64,000 nt of DNA from Phreatobacter aquaticus (GCF_005160265.1 NZ_CP039865.1:3744828-3808827); one strand, 5' to 3'. Numbered from the stretch's first letter, positions 11,831 through 21,071 are shown. The notes: generated from the sequence alone by a model not told the origin. A program made the numbers and translations.

Positions 11831-13066
11831 ATGGCGCGCGAAAAAAGTGCCGCCCTCGACGTCCCGACACGGACCGATCTGTGCATCGTGGGCGGCGGTC
11901 CTGCCGGTTTTTTTTCTGCCCTCGCTGTCCGGTCGATTGGTCTCGATGTCACGCTTCTGGCGCCGCCGGCAGGCCCTGACCGGCGGAGCAGTGCCCTCAT
12001 GGATGGGTCGGTGCGCGCACTCGACGCGCTCGGCGTCTGGGCCGCACTGGCCGGCAAGGCGGCGCCTTTGCGGGTCATGCGGCTGGTCGACGATACCGGC
12101 CGGTTGATCCGGGCGCCCCTGTTTGAAGGCCGCTCGTCAGAGATCGGCCTTGATGCCTTCGGCTACAATCTTCTGAACACCGATCTGAATGCCGCCCTGC
12201 GGCTTGCAGCGGAAAAGGCCGGCGTCACAATCCTCGCCGAAGCCGCAACCGCGATCGAGATTGGCGAGGCCGATGTCGGGATCACGCTGGCGTCCGGCCG
12301 GCGGTTGAATGCCCCGCTGGTCGCTGGCGCGGATGGTCGCCGGTCGCTCGTGCGCCAGGCAGCCGGCATCGATATCATCGAGGAACGCTATCCGCAGACT
12401 GCCGTCACGGCGAATTTTGCCCATTCCAGGCCCCACAACGACGTCTCCACCGAATTCCATACGCCGTCCGGTCCTTTCACGCTGGTGCCGCTGCCGGGTG
12501 ACCGATCGAGCCTGGTCTGTGTGGTGACGCCGGACGAAGCCAGCCGGTTGCTGGAACTCGAGGACGCAGCATTCGCGCGCGAGATCGAGCGCCGCTCGCA
12601 GGGCATTCTCGGCAAGGTGACCGTGGAGCCCGGTCGCGGCCGCTTCGACCTCGCCGTGATAACCCCGACCCGCTTCGGTGTGCCACGCGTGGCGCTGGTC
12701 GGCGAGGCCGCTCACGTCGTGCCACCGATCGGTGCCCAGGGCTTGAATCTCGGCCTGCGCGATGGCGCCGCACTTGCCGATTGTCTGGCGGATGCCCAGC
12801 GTCAAGGCACCGATCTGGGAGGCGCCGACACCATGCGCGCCTATGACATGGCAAGGCGCGCCGACATCGTCAGCCGCTCGGCCGCGATCCATGCCCTGAA
12901 TCGCTCGCTTCTCTCGGAATTCATGCCGGTCAACAGCGCCCGCGGCATGGGTTTGTGGCTGATGGATCAGATCGGCCCGGTTCGCCGCGCCTTCATGCGC
13001 GAGGGCCTGCAGCCCAGCCACGCCCTGCCCCGGCTGATGCGGGGCGAGCGGCCACAAGCGGCTTAG
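11831..13066 (+). CDS. UbiH/UbiF/COQ6-family FAD hydroxylase
   Basis: Flavin monooxygenase of the ubiquinone-ring hydroxylase family. The 411-residue form from 11831 has AGGAGAG 8 bases upstream; an ATG at 11798 gives an 11-residue extension without a ribosome site. Visible: dinucleotide-binding IVGGGPAGFFSA near residues 20-31 and the second FAD motif LVGEAAHVVPPIGAQGLNLG near residue 290 (GE instead of the usual GD). The ring position (C1, C5 or C6) cannot be told from sequence. An uninterrupted T8 run at 11908-11915 encodes the FF after the glycine-rich loop. The 3' end overlaps the convergent transporter gene by 4 bases. Confidence 0.85.
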   Translation: MAREKSAALDVPTRTDLCIVGGGPAGFFSALAVRSIGLDVTLLAPPAGPDRRSSALMDGSVRALDALGVWAALAGKAAPLRVMRLVDDTGRLIRAPLFEGRSSEIGLDAFGYNLLNTDLNAALRLAAEKAGVTILAEAATAIEIGEADVGITLASGRRLNAPLVAGADGRRSLVRQAAGIDIIEERYPQTAVTANFAHSRPHNDVSTEFHTPSGPFTLVPLPGDRSSLVCVVTPDEASRLLELEDAAFAREIERRSQGILGKVTVEPGRGRFDLAVITPTRFGVPRVALVGEAAHVVPPIGAQGLNLGLRDGAALADCLADAQRQGTDLGGADTMRAYDMARRADIVSRSAAIHALNRSLLSEFMPVNSARGMGLWLMDQIGPVRRAFMREGLQPSHALPRLMRGERPQAA

Positions 13067-14058
13067 CCAGCGAAGAGATTGATCGGCAGAAGGTCATTCT
13101 TCACCAGGTAGAGCACGGTCGTCAGCGTGAACACCGAGACGACGGTGCCGAGCAGCACCGCGTTCGACGCTTCCTCCACCCAGGTGTCGTACTGGCGCGC
13201 GATGATGAAGACGTTGAGCGCCGGCGGCAGGCAGGCCATGAGCGCCGCGGTGTGGACCCAGGACGGCTCGAACCGCCCGAGCAGCGACAGGATGCCGATC
13301 ACCAGCACCGGATGAACCAGCAGTTTCAACGCCAGGATCGGTGAGATCGACGCCGCGACCCGGCCGAGTGCCGCGAAACTCTCCATGCGGATGGCGACTG
13401 TCACGCCAAGCGTGAAGAGTGCCACGGGCGCCGCCGCGGCCTGCAGGAACGCCAGCAGGCGATCAAGCATCTCCGGTGGCTCGAACTGGACGAAGGCCGA
13501 CACCACACCGGCAACGGTTGCCAGGATGAACGGGTGGGTCACGATCCGGGTGACGGTCTCGCGCAAGATGGACCAGCCGGACCGCCCGCCCCCTTCCGAC
13601 AGTGCCATCAGCAAGGGCACCAGCGAGAACAGCAGGATGTTGTCGAAGCAGAAGATCAGCGCGACCGGCACGGCCGCTTCCGGGCCAACGGTCGAAAAGG
13701 CAAGGCCAGGCCCCATATAGCCGATATTGCCATAGGCGGCGCAGATGCCGGCGGCCGTGGCAAAGCGCATGTTCCCACGCGATCGCCAGATCATGTAGGC
13801 GAAACCGAGGGCGAAGATCAGCCCGGTCGCCAGCGTCGTGCCGGCGATGAACGGGACGTTGTTCAGCTTCTCCAGAGGCGTCTTGGCGAGGATCCGGTAG
13901 AACAGGGCCGGTAGCGCGATATAGATCAGGAGGAAGTTCATCCACCCGAGGCCGGCCTCCGGGATCGGCGTTCCGCGCCACATCTTGAACCGGGCGGCAC
14001 CGAAACCGAGCGCGATCAGCCCGAAGAACGGCATCGCGAGATTGAGAACCTGGATCAT
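13063..14058 (-). CDS. AEC-family (auxin efflux carrier-like) transporter
   Basis: A 331-residue integral membrane protein with about ten hydrophobic segments arranged as two inverted five-helix halves, and the N-terminal pattern FFGLIALGFGAARF typical of bacterial AEC permeases. Helix-break prolines and polar residues (AAYGNIGYMGPGLAF near residue 110) match the family. Bacterial relatives export or exchange organic acids such as malate or malonate; no substrate can be given here. Convergent with the UbiH-like gene and not obviously in an operon. Confidence 0.85.
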   Translation of the reverse strand: MIQVLNLAMPFFGLIALGFGAARFKMWRGTPIPEAGLGWMNFLLIYIALPALFYRILAKTPLEKLNNVPFIAGTTLATGLIFALGFAYMIWRSRGNMRFATAAGICAAYGNIGYMGPGLAFSTVGPEAAVPVALIFCFDNILLFSLVPLLMALSEGGGRSGWSILRETVTRIVTHPFILATVAGVVSAFVQFEPPEMLDRLLAFLQAAAAPVALFTLGVTVAIRMESFAALGRVAASISPILALKLLVHPVLVIGILSLLGRFEPSWVHTAALMACLPPALNVFIIARQYDTWVEEASNAVLLGTVVSVFTLTTVLYLVKNDLLPINLFAG

Positions 14059-14147
14059 CGAGGGCCTTCGGTCGCCGCCCGTGGCGACTGGTCGCGGCGA
14101 TGGCTAGTCAACCGCGGTGCGCCCGTCAATCCGTGCGGCGGATGGCT

Positions 14148-14480
14148 CTACTGCAGATCGACCGAGCGTGTGCGGTACTGGCCGGTATCGTCTCGGTCGA
14201 ACACCTCGTCGACCTGCGGATGGCGGATGGGATCGCCACTGTTGTCAGGGACCAGGTTCTGCTCGGAGACATAGGCGACGTATTCCGTCTCCGAATTCTC
14301 CGCGAACAGATGGTAGAAAGGCTGGTCCTTCGACGGCCTGATATCCGCTGGGATCGAATCGTACCATTCGTCGGTGTTGGAGAATGTCGGATCGACGTCG
14401 AAGACCACGCCACGAAACGGATATATCCGGTGGCGGACGACCTGGCCGATCTTGAACTTGGCGACCCTGAGCTTGTCCAT
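14148..14480 (-). CDS. hspQ: Heat shock protein HspQ
   Basis: Small hemimethylated-DNA-binding/YccV-family protein; in enterobacteria HspQ is a Lon specificity-enhancing factor. The 110-residue form starting at 14480 (MDKLRVAKFKIGQ) is preferred because the family begins with KFxIGQxVRHR. An earlier ATG at 14531 would add 17 unconserved, Arg-rich residues. Conserved blocks seen: YPFRGVVFDVDP, QPFYHLFAEN, YVAYVSEQNL. Length agrees with the family (about 105-110). Confidence 0.92.
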   Translation of the reverse strand: MDKLRVAKFKIGQVVRHRIYPFRGVVFDVDPTFSNTDEWYDSIPADIRPSKDQPFYHLFAENSETEYVAYVSEQNLVPDNSGDPIRHPQVDEVFDRDDTGQYRTRSVDLQ

Positions 14481-14573
14481 GGACCTGTCTCTTCGCCGCA
14501 GGCGAGCGGGCGGATTTAAGGGGCGGGACAAAACTCCCTCGCCGCCGTCCTGTCAACGCGGCAGTTGGGTCTA

Positions 14574-14611
14574 AGGGGCTCAGGACCGGTGTTTTCCTGT
14601 CCGAAGCCCCT
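14574..14611 (-). terminator. Candidate terminator hairpin downstream of the CitE-like gene
   Basis: Arms AGGGGCTCAGGAC (14574-14586) and GTCCGAAGCCCCT (14599-14611) pair over 13 positions with two mismatches, directly after the stop at 14621 on the minus strand. There is no clear T-run, so the call is tentative. The rest of 14481-14620 should hold the hspQ promoter, which I could not pin down. Confidence 0.35.
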
Positions 14612-14620
14612 GTTCGGCGA

Positions 14621-15661
14621 TCACATTGCGTAGCGCGCGGCGAAATCCGGGTCCTTGGCGGCAACGATCCGGGCAAGGTCAACCATCACCTTGGCCTGTT
14701 TCCAGGTGGCGTCGTCCTGCATCTTGCCATCGATCATCACGGCGCCCGAGCCATCCGGCATGGCCGCCAGGATCTTCGCGGCGAAGGCGACTTCGGCGGG
14801 ATCCGGCGAATAGACCTGCTTCGCGATGCCGATCTGACTGGGATGAAGGGTCCAGGCACCCGCGCAACCCATCAGGAACGCGTTGCGGAACTGGGTTTCG
14901 CAGGCGACGGGGTCGGAGAAGTCCCCGAATGGTCCGTAGAAGGCCTTCAACCCATTGGCGGCACAGGCATCGACCATCTTGGCGAGCGTGTAGTGCCAGA
15001 GATCCTGCTGATAGCTCGCGCGGGGCCCCTCGCCCACCGCATCGGCCACCATCTTGTATTCGGGGTGGCCGCCGCCAACGCGGGTCGTCTTCATGGCCCG
15101 AGAGGCGGCCAGGTCGGCCGGCCCAAGGCTCATGCCATGCATACGCGGCGATGCCTCGGCGATCTGCTCGACATTCTTGACCCCCTCGGCGGTCTCGAGG
15201 ATCGCGTGGATCAGGATAGGCTTGCGCACGGCATGGCGCGCCTCAAGCTGGGCCAGCAACTGGTCGAGATAGTGGATGTCCCAGGCACCCTCGACCTTGG
15301 GCAGCATGATCACATCGAGCTTGTTGCCGACCTTGGCGACGATCTCGGTGAGATCGTCGAGGATCCACGGCGAGTTCAGAGCGTTGACGCGGGTCCAAAC
15401 GCCCGTCGATCCAAAATCGGTGGCCTGCACCATCTCGATGAAGCCGTTGCGGGCCGCTTCCTTGGCGTCGAGCGGAATGGCATCCTCGAGATTGCCAAGG
15501 ACCACGTCCACGGTCTTGGCCAGCTCAGGCACCTTGGCGCGCACCTTGTCCAGATGCGGCGGCACGAAATGGATCATCCGCTCCAGCCTGACCGGCAGTT
15601 CCCGGTAGGGATCCGGCGCACCGATGGCGAGCGGTTTGTAGACGTTGCGCGGCAGCTTCAT
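14621..15661 (-). CDS. HpcH/HpaI (CitE-like) protein, malyl-CoA lyase-like
   Basis: A 346-residue TIM-barrel C-C lyase of the CitE superfamily. The start at 15661 has GGAGGG upstream; 26 more residues from 15739 look non-coding. Motifs: [15 protein letters not shown] (metal-binding acidic loop), [23 protein letters not shown] (catalytic Glu), [11 protein letters not shown], and [19 protein letters not shown] plus [12 protein letters not shown] near the end. The GPFGDFSD and HPSQI blocks are shared, from memory, with L-malyl-CoA/beta-methylmalyl-CoA lyases rather than citrate lyase. It is about 30 residues longer than Mcl1. Such enzymes join or release glyoxylate and acyl-CoA. Not part of an operon. 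Confidence 0.75.
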   Translation of the reverse strand: MKLPRNVYKPLAIGAPDPYRELPVRLERMIHFVPPHLDKVRAKVPELAKTVDVVLGNLEDAIPLDAKEAARNGFIEMVQATDFGSTGVWTRVNALNSPWILDDLTEIVAKVGNKLDVIMLPKVEGAWDIHYLDQLLAQLEARHAVRKPILIHAILETAEGVKNVEQIAEASPRMHGMSLGPADLAASRAMKTTRVGGGHPEYKMVADAVGEGPRASYQQDLWHYTLAKMVDACAANGLKAFYGPFGDFSDPVACETQFRNAFLMGCAGAWTLHPSQIGIAKQVYSPDPAEVAFAAKILAAMPDGSGAVMIDGKMQDDATWKQAKVMVDLARIVAAKDPDFAARYAM

Positions 15662-15737
15662 GAGACCCTCCGAGACCCATCCGGTATCGGAGCATCGCAC
15701 CTCCGGCAATTCGGTTGAAGGGCCGATGTTGCGGCGC

Positions 15738-15771
15738 AAACAAAAACGGCGCGGACGGGGTCCGCGCCGTT
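15738..15771 (-). terminator. Rho-independent terminator of the IalB-like gene
   Basis: Perfect 12-bp stem AACGGCGCGGAC / GTCCGCGCCGTT (15745-15756 and 15760-15771) with a 3-base loop, followed on the minus strand by a T-rich run (TTTTTGTTTG). It lies 22 bases past the stop codon at 15794 and before the next minus-strand gene. Confidence 0.85.
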
Positions 15772-15793
15772 CGGATTGCAGATGGGTATTTGA

Positions 15794-16603
15794 TCAGCGC
15801 TGCGGTGGGGCCAGCGGCGCGCCTGCCGGAGCGGGCGGCACGGGGACACCGGGTGCGGGCGGCGCACCGGGCGCGCCACCCTGCTGCTGGAGGCGGCGCT
15901 GGGCTTCCTCGCCGCGGCGCTGAAGCTCTTCCGCGAGCCGGCGCTGGCTCTCCTCATAGGCCTTCGGGTCAACCGGCTGGCCGTCATAAGAGGCGGCGAA
16001 GCCCTGCAGCGACATCGCAAGCGAAATCGCGCGGTTGTTCATGTTGACGACCTGGATGTTCAGGTTGTTCGAACGCTTCATGCGGGTGAGGAACTCGGGG
16101 GCGAGCTCCATCTGGGCGAAGCAGGCATTCGGCAGGCAGACCTCATAGCGCATGGCCTGCGGCTGGGCCTGACCCTGCCCTTCGAGCACCACGCGGATAC
16201 CGGGCTGCAGCGACATGCCAACTGGCACCGCAATGATCAGGCGCGGCTTCTCACCCTCGAGGTCGCGGATCTGGACCGATGCGAGCATCTGCCCGTTCTC
16301 GGCGCGGGTCTCCTGCACGACCATGCAGAGCTTCTTGGTGGTCGGCGGCGTGCGCTCATCGACAGGGACATTGTCGCAAAGCTTGACCCACGGGGTCTGC
16401 ACAGCCTGCATGTTCTCGGCATTGGCCGCCGCCGCGGCGGCACCGGCCGGTGCTGCGGGCGCCGGTGCGGCCGGTGCCGCAGGAGCGGCCGGACGGGGCT
16501 GAGCCGGACGCGGTGGCGTCGTCTGGGCGAAGGCAACAGCCGGCGCGAGGAGAAGCGCGGCGCCAAGCCAGAGGCGGGCCTGGGCGGAGACTGGGCGGGA
16601 CAT
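15794..16603 (-). CDS. IalB-family exported protein with Pro/Ala and Gln/Arg-rich tails
   Basis: Exported protein of the invasion-associated locus B family, a periplasmic all-beta domain of uncertain function. The start at 16603 has AAAGGA upstream and gives 269 residues. A signal peptide (LWLGAALLLAPAVAFA, cleavage after AFA near residue 26) is followed by a low-complexity Pro/Ala linker to about residue 62. The IalB domain follows (WVKLCDN, CMVVQETRAENGQML, VPVGMSLQPGIRV, CLPNACFAQMEL) with paired cysteines. The C-terminal 60 residues are a Gln/Arg/Glu-rich helix then a Pro/Gly-rich tail, unusual additions to the core domain. Confidence 0.85.
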   Translation of the reverse strand: MSRPVSAQARLWLGAALLLAPAVAFAQTTPPRPAQPRPAAPAAPAAPAPAAPAGAAAAAANAENMQAVQTPWVKLCDNVPVDERTPPTTKKLCMVVQETRAENGQMLASVQIRDLEGEKPRLIIAVPVGMSLQPGIRVVLEGQGQAQPQAMRYEVCLPNACFAQMELAPEFLTRMKRSNNLNIQVVNMNNRAISLAMSLQGFAASYDGQPVDPKAYEESQRRLAEELQRRGEEAQRRLQQQGGAPGAPPAPGVPVPPAPAGAPLAPPQR

Positions 16604-16786
16604 CAAGATGGTCCTTTCGGGCTTGTCCCGCGGCGCACGCTTCGAACGGCTGCAGATCGGAACATCGGGAATCTGTTTCGGACGCGCTCTTTCGCCACCG
16701 AACATGGCGACACTTGGGCGCTCCCGACCGACGGGTTGATAACGGCTCCCCCGCAGGTTGGAAAGCGGGAATCGCATCGACGTCAT

Positions 16787-16804
16787 GTTAGGCTGATGCC
16801 TAAC
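16787..16804. promoter_or_regulatory. Perfect inverted repeat upstream of the peptide-binding protein gene
   Basis: GTTAGGC-TGAT-GCCTAAC is a perfect 7-bp inverted repeat ending 16 bases before the ATG at 16821. It may be a repressor operator or an mRNA hairpin near the ribosome site; no strong Shine-Dalgarno is seen between it and the start. The rest of the 217-base divergent region (16604-16820) shows no other clear signal. Confidence 0.4.
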
Positions 16805-16820
16805 CCTAACGTGAAAACCC

Positions 16821-18650
16821 ATGCACGCTCGTTTTCTGTCTTTTGCTTTCAGTCTTCTTCTAGCCGCGGCGCATGGCGCCAATGCGGCGGACTGGCCGCG
16901 CGCCGAAATCCGCCCAGGTATCGCCATGCAGGGCGAACCCGCGACCAGCCCCGACCTCGCCCACAGGCGCTACGTCAATCCGGATGCACCCACGGGCGGC
17001 AGGATCGTCTTCGGCAATACCGGCACCTTCGACACGCTCAATCCATTCGCTGTCCGAGGCCTCTCCGTCCCCGGCCTGCGTCCCTATCTCCATGAGACGC
17101 TCCTCACCCGCTCCTACGACGAGCCCTTCACGCTCTACCCGCAGATCGCCCGGGGCATCGAGGTCCCCGATGATCGCTCCTGGGCAATCTTCCACGTTGA
17201 TGAGCGAGCCCGCTTCTCGGATGGCCGGCCGGTCACTGCAGAGGATGTGCTTTTTTCCTTCGAACTGTTGCGCGAACGAGGTCGTCCCAACCACCGGACC
17301 TATTATCGCAAGGTCGTACGCGCAGACGTGATCGATCGCCTGACAATCCGCTTCGACCTTTCGGGCGATGACGACCGTGAAATGCCGATGATTCTCGGCC
17401 TCATGCCGATCCTTCCGAAACACGCCATCGACGTTGCGACATTCGAAGAGACATCGCTGACGCCGCTTGTCGGGTCGGGCCCCTATGTTGTTGTCGAGGC
17501 AAAGCCAGGCGAGAGCCTGCTCATCCGCCGCAATCCCGATTGGTGGGGCCGTGACCTGCCGATCAATCGAGGCATGTTCAACTTCGACGAGATCCGGTTC
17601 GATTTCTACCGCGACGCGAATTCGCTGTTCGAAGCCTTCAAGAAGGGCCTTGTCGACGTCCGCTTCGAGACCGATCCGGGTCAATGGGCCTCCGCCTATG
17701 ATTTTCCAGCGATCCGCGATGGCCGCGTCATCAAGACAACTGTCCATCAGAGTACACCGAAAGGCATCCGTGGCTTTGCGATGAACACCAGGCGCACCGT
17801 CTTCCATGACGTTCGTGTGCGTGAGGCGCTCGGTCTCCTGTTCGATTTCGAATGGACCAACCGCAATCTCTATTCGGGTGGCTTCGGGCGCACATTGTCG
17901 ATCTTTGAGGATTCGCCCCTTTCCGCCCGCCGGCAACCGGCCGGCGATCAGGAGCGTCAGCTGCTTGGGGAGGTTGGCGCCGATGTCCGCGCCGACATTC
18001 TCGAAGGCCGATACGACGCGCCACGCTCCGATGGAACGGGGGCTGACAGGACGAGGCTGAGGGAAGCACTCGCTCTCTTCCATGAATCGGGATGGGTGCT
18101 TCAGGCAGGTGTGCTGCGCAACCGGTCGACGGGGACACCGTTCTCGTTCGAAATCCTGGTGACGCTGAAGGAACAGGAACGGCTGGCGCTCGCCTATCAG
18201 CGGTTTCTGAAGCGTGGCGGCATCGACGCAAGAATTCGCACGGTTGATGCGGTTCAGTATGACCGGCGCGTGCGGGACTATGATTTCGACATGATCGACT
18301 ACCGGTGGTGGAACGTCTCGCTGTCACCCGGCAACGAACAGGCCTTCTACTGGGGCACCGAGGCGGGACGTTCGCCCGGCAGCCGCAACGTCCCCGGTAT
18401 CGCCGATTCCGCCGCCGATCGCCTGATCACCCGAATCACCGAAGCCCGCAATCCAGCCGAACTAAACCGCGCCGCCCGCGCGCTGGACCGTGTTCTGATG
18501 GGTGGCTTCTACTGGGTTCCGCTGTTTCACCAACCGGCGCAGTGGATTGCGCGCTGGAATCATATTGGAGTCCCTGCCGAATCATCGATTTTCGGCTATC
18601 TCACAGAGACATGGTGGCGTGACCAGCCTGGGGGGGCATTGCGGCAGTGA
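16821..18650 (+). CDS. Extracellular solute-binding protein, family 5 (YejA-like)
   Basis: Periplasmic binding protein of the peptide/nickel class 5 group. The 609 residues begin with a Sec signal peptide (FLSFAFSLLLAAAHGANA, cleavage before ADWPRAE). The typical opening follows (GGRIVFGNTGTFDTLNPF), then FHVDERARFSDGRPVTAEDV and GSGPYVVVEAKPGESLLIRR, all characteristic of YejA-type oligopeptide-binding proteins. No permease or ATPase gene lies beside it, so it must work with a transporter encoded elsewhere. The stop codon overlaps the next start (GTGA), after a G7 run at 18630-18636. Confidence 0.88.
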   Translation: MHARFLSFAFSLLLAAAHGANAADWPRAEIRPGIAMQGEPATSPDLAHRRYVNPDAPTGGRIVFGNTGTFDTLNPFAVRGLSVPGLRPYLHETLLTRSYDEPFTLYPQIARGIEVPDDRSWAIFHVDERARFSDGRPVTAEDVLFSFELLRERGRPNHRTYYRKVVRADVIDRLTIRFDLSGDDDREMPMILGLMPILPKHAIDVATFEETSLTPLVGSGPYVVVEAKPGESLLIRRNPDWWGRDLPINRGMFNFDEIRFDFYRDANSLFEAFKKGLVDVRFETDPGQWASAYDFPAIRDGRVIKTTVHQSTPKGIRGFAMNTRRTVFHDVRVREALGLLFDFEWTNRNLYSGGFGRTLSIFEDSPLSARRQPAGDQERQLLGEVGADVRADILEGRYDAPRSDGTGADRTRLREALALFHESGWVLQAGVLRNRSTGTPFSFEILVTLKEQERLALAYQRFLKRGGIDARIRTVDAVQYDRRVRDYDFDMIDYRWWNVSLSPGNEQAFYWGTEAGRSPGSRNVPGIADSAADRLITRITEARNPAELNRAARALDRVLMGGFYWVPLFHQPAQWIARWNHIGVPAESSIFGYLTETWWRDQPGGALRQ

Positions 18651-20317
18651 TCTTGACCGGACGACGGACGGGAACGGCGAAGACAGCCGAACCGGGCTTT
18701 GCTGGCCGGGCGACGGTCGACAGCCTGCTTCGCCGTGCGGCCGATATTCGTCCCGACATCGGGGCGCTGGCCGATGCATCCAATCGCACGGCATTGATCG
18801 GCGGCGAGCCTCGCCGGCTCGATTGGGCAAGCCTGGATCGCGCCGTCGATGTGCTGGCAGCCCGGTTTCAGGCGCTCGGCTTCCCGCTTGATAGCGTGAT
18901 CGCCACTCAGTTCCCCCTTTGCACTGATGCGGTCGTGGGCTTCCTGGCCATTGCGCGCGCTGGGCTGATCTCGGCGCCAATCCCGCTTGGCTGGGGAAGG
19001 CGTGAGACGGTCGCCCACCTTCAGCGTGTGGGTGCTCGCGGCATCCTGACCTGCGGACGCGCCGGCCCGCTGGAATGCGCCGACATGATGCGGTTTGCTG
19101 CGGCTGAAACCTTTTCCGTGCGCTTTGTGATGTCCATCGGCGGTCCGTCACTCGACGGCGTGGTGTCGCTCGACGACATCTTTGACCACGATGGTCCGGC
19201 CGACCGGATCGAGATCACCCGGCCGGGCAATCCGGCGGATCATGTCGTGATGGTCACCGCAGAGACGGCGGCGGATGGGCTGTATCCTGTGCCGCGCAGC
19301 CACAACGAACTGATTGCCGGTGGCCTTGGCGCTTTCATGGCTGGAGTTCCAGACGAGACCTCGGTGCTCGCGGCTAGCCTCGCCCCCGACTCGTTTGCCG
19401 CCATCGCGCTGCAGATCGTGCCCTGGCTGATGAGCGGTGGTCGTCTGATCGTGCATCCGCCGCTTGCTCCTCGCGTGCTGGCCGACGATCTCGGCCCCGC
19501 TGGCGTGACCCACGTCATCCTGCCGGTCGCTGCCGGCGCGATCATCCTGCGTCCTGCGCCCGAGAACCGGCCGGTCTTGCGCCACCTGACGCTGCTCGCT
19601 CGGCGGGGTGATGAACTCGGTCTGGCTTTGGCGCTTCGCCCAGAGGGAGTAGCCGTCGATTCCTTCCTTGCCATTGGTGAGGCAGCCCTCACCCGCATCG
19701 TGCCGGGAGGTGGCGGCGCCGCCATTCCGCTTGGCCCCGACACATTCGCGACAGGCGCCGGACAGGCGCCGATCCTGGTCGAGACCCGCGTCACCGCGGG
19801 AGGAACCCTGGCTGTCAAAGGCGCGATGGTGCCTTCGGCCGCCTTCCCGCCGGGCGCGGAGCGGGATGTGCCGCCGGTCTGGCTGGTCGACGCGCAGGGC
19901 TATTTCGATACCCAACTGCCGGTCAGCGTGGACAAGGCCACCAAGACACTGTCCGTATCCGGTCGCACCGCGGGAGTTGTTTCGGTCGGTGGCCGTCGCC
20001 TGGCCGAGCGAGACATCAAGCAGGCGTATCAGGACGCCGGTGGCGACATCGCGCCGGTCATCAAGGATGATGCGGTTCTTGGCCAGCGGGTGTCCGGCGT
20101 CATCGGCGATGGACGCGCCATCGTGGGCCTCGCGCTGCGCCTTGAGGCGACGGGCCTCACGCCCTTGGGCATTCCGGGCGCCGCTCGGCAAGGCACGCGG
20201 GTGCCGTTCGAAGATACCCGGCCGAAGGAGCCGGAGTCCCCTCGCGATGCGCTCGCCGAGACACAGGCAACGCTCGAACAGCTCCTCACCATGGCGCGGA
20301 CGGCCATCGCACGCTAA
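18647..20317 (+). CDS. Degenerate adenylate-forming (ANL superfamily) protein
   Basis: A 556-residue protein resembling acyl-CoA synthetases in outline: AVVGFLAIARAGLISAPIPLGW near residue 105, HVVMVTAETAADG where the ATP loop TSGTTGxPK belongs, GYFDTQLPV in place of GYFxTGD, and SGRTAGVVSVGGRRL at the subdomain hinge. The glycine/threonine ATP loop is not recognisable and the C-terminal catalytic Lys motif (PxTxxGKxxR) is missing, so adenylation is doubtful. The start is GTG at 18647, overlapping the previous stop by 4 bases. Function unknown; the frame is intact with ordinary codon use, so it is not an obvious pseudogene. Confidence 0.65.
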   Translation: MILTGRRTGTAKTAEPGFAGRATVDSLLRRAADIRPDIGALADASNRTALIGGEPRRLDWASLDRAVDVLAARFQALGFPLDSVIATQFPLCTDAVVGFLAIARAGLISAPIPLGWGRRETVAHLQRVGARGILTCGRAGPLECADMMRFAAAETFSVRFVMSIGGPSLDGVVSLDDIFDHDGPADRIEITRPGNPADHVVMVTAETAADGLYPVPRSHNELIAGGLGAFMAGVPDETSVLAASLAPDSFAAIALQIVPWLMSGGRLIVHPPLAPRVLADDLGPAGVTHVILPVAAGAIILRPAPENRPVLRHLTLLARRGDELGLALALRPEGVAVDSFLAIGEAALTRIVPGGGGAAIPLGPDTFATGAGQAPILVETRVTAGGTLAVKGAMVPSAAFPPGAERDVPPVWLVDAQGYFDTQLPVSVDKATKTLSVSGRTAGVVSVGGRRLAERDIKQAYQDAGGDIAPVIKDDAVLGQRVSGVIGDGRAIVGLALRLEATGLTPLGIPGAARQGTRVPFEDTRPKEPESPRDALAETQATLEQLLTMARTAIAR

Positions 20318-20344
20318 ACTCGTGGTTTCCTCAGGGAGGCCCGC

Positions 20345-21007
20345 ATGTCCGTTCAGCCGCTCTCGGTCGATGTCATTTCCGACGTCGTCTGTCCCTGGTG
20401 CTTCATTGGCAAGCGCCGGCTCGAGAAGGCTCTTGGGCTGGTTCCTGAGATCGCCGTGGAAATCCGGTGGCGCCCTTACCAGCTGGCGCCGGAACTTCCG
20501 GCCGGCGGCATTCCCCGGGACGAGTACCTGACGGCCAAGTTCGGCAGCGTGGAGCGCAGCCGCCAGTTGTTCCAACGGGTCGTTTCGGCCGGCGCGGAAG
20601 ATGGCATTGCGTTCGCCTTCGACCGAATCGCGATTTCTCCGAACACGCTGGACGCGCATCGCCTGATCCTCTGGTCGAGGACTGCTGGCACCCAGGACGC
20701 CCTGGTCGAAGCGCTCTTTCGGTCCTATTTTCTCGAAGGCGCCAACCTGGCCGACCGCGACACATTGATCGCGATCGGCGTGGCCCACGGGCTCGATACC
20801 GCTCTTTTGACTGAACTGTTCGGCTCCGATGCCGACATCGACCGCACGCAGCGAGATATCGCCTCTGCCCGCAACATCGGTGTCACTGGCGTGCCCTTCT
20901 TCATCATCGGCGGCCGCTATGGCATTGCCGGCGCCGAAGCGCCTGAGACAATCGCTGGCGCGCTTCGCCAGGCCGCGAGTGAACAGCACGAAGCAGCCAA
21001 CGCCTGA
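20345..21007 (+). CDS. FrnE-like DsbA-family oxidoreductase
   Basis: A 220-residue cytoplasmic (no signal peptide) thioredoxin-fold protein with an inserted helical domain. The active site CPWC sits near residue 19 in [17 protein letters not shown], and the cis-Pro loop is [19 protein letters not shown]. This matches the FrnE/2-hydroxychromene-2-carboxylate isomerase-like group of disulfide isomerases. It starts 27 bases after the ANL-like gene and lies ahead of moaC; whether it shares their transcript is unclear. Confidence 0.9.
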   Translation: MSVQPLSVDVISDVVCPWCFIGKRRLEKALGLVPEIAVEIRWRPYQLAPELPAGGIPRDEYLTAKFGSVERSRQLFQRVVSAGAEDGIAFAFDRIAISPNTLDAHRLILWSRTAGTQDALVEALFRSYFLEGANLADRDTLIAIGVAHGLDTALLTELFGSDADIDRTQRDIASARNIGVTGVPFFIIGGRYGIAGAEAPETIAGALRQAASEQHEAANA

Positions 21008-21071
21008 CGAACAGGCCACCCCTCCAGGCTTGCCCGTTGCAGTGCAAGACATCTGCGGCTACGTCCTGTGC

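Noticed and set aside
19148-21052. 634-codon minus-strand frame opposite the ANL-like and frnE-like genes
   Set aside because: Antisense to two supported plus-strand genes with family motifs.
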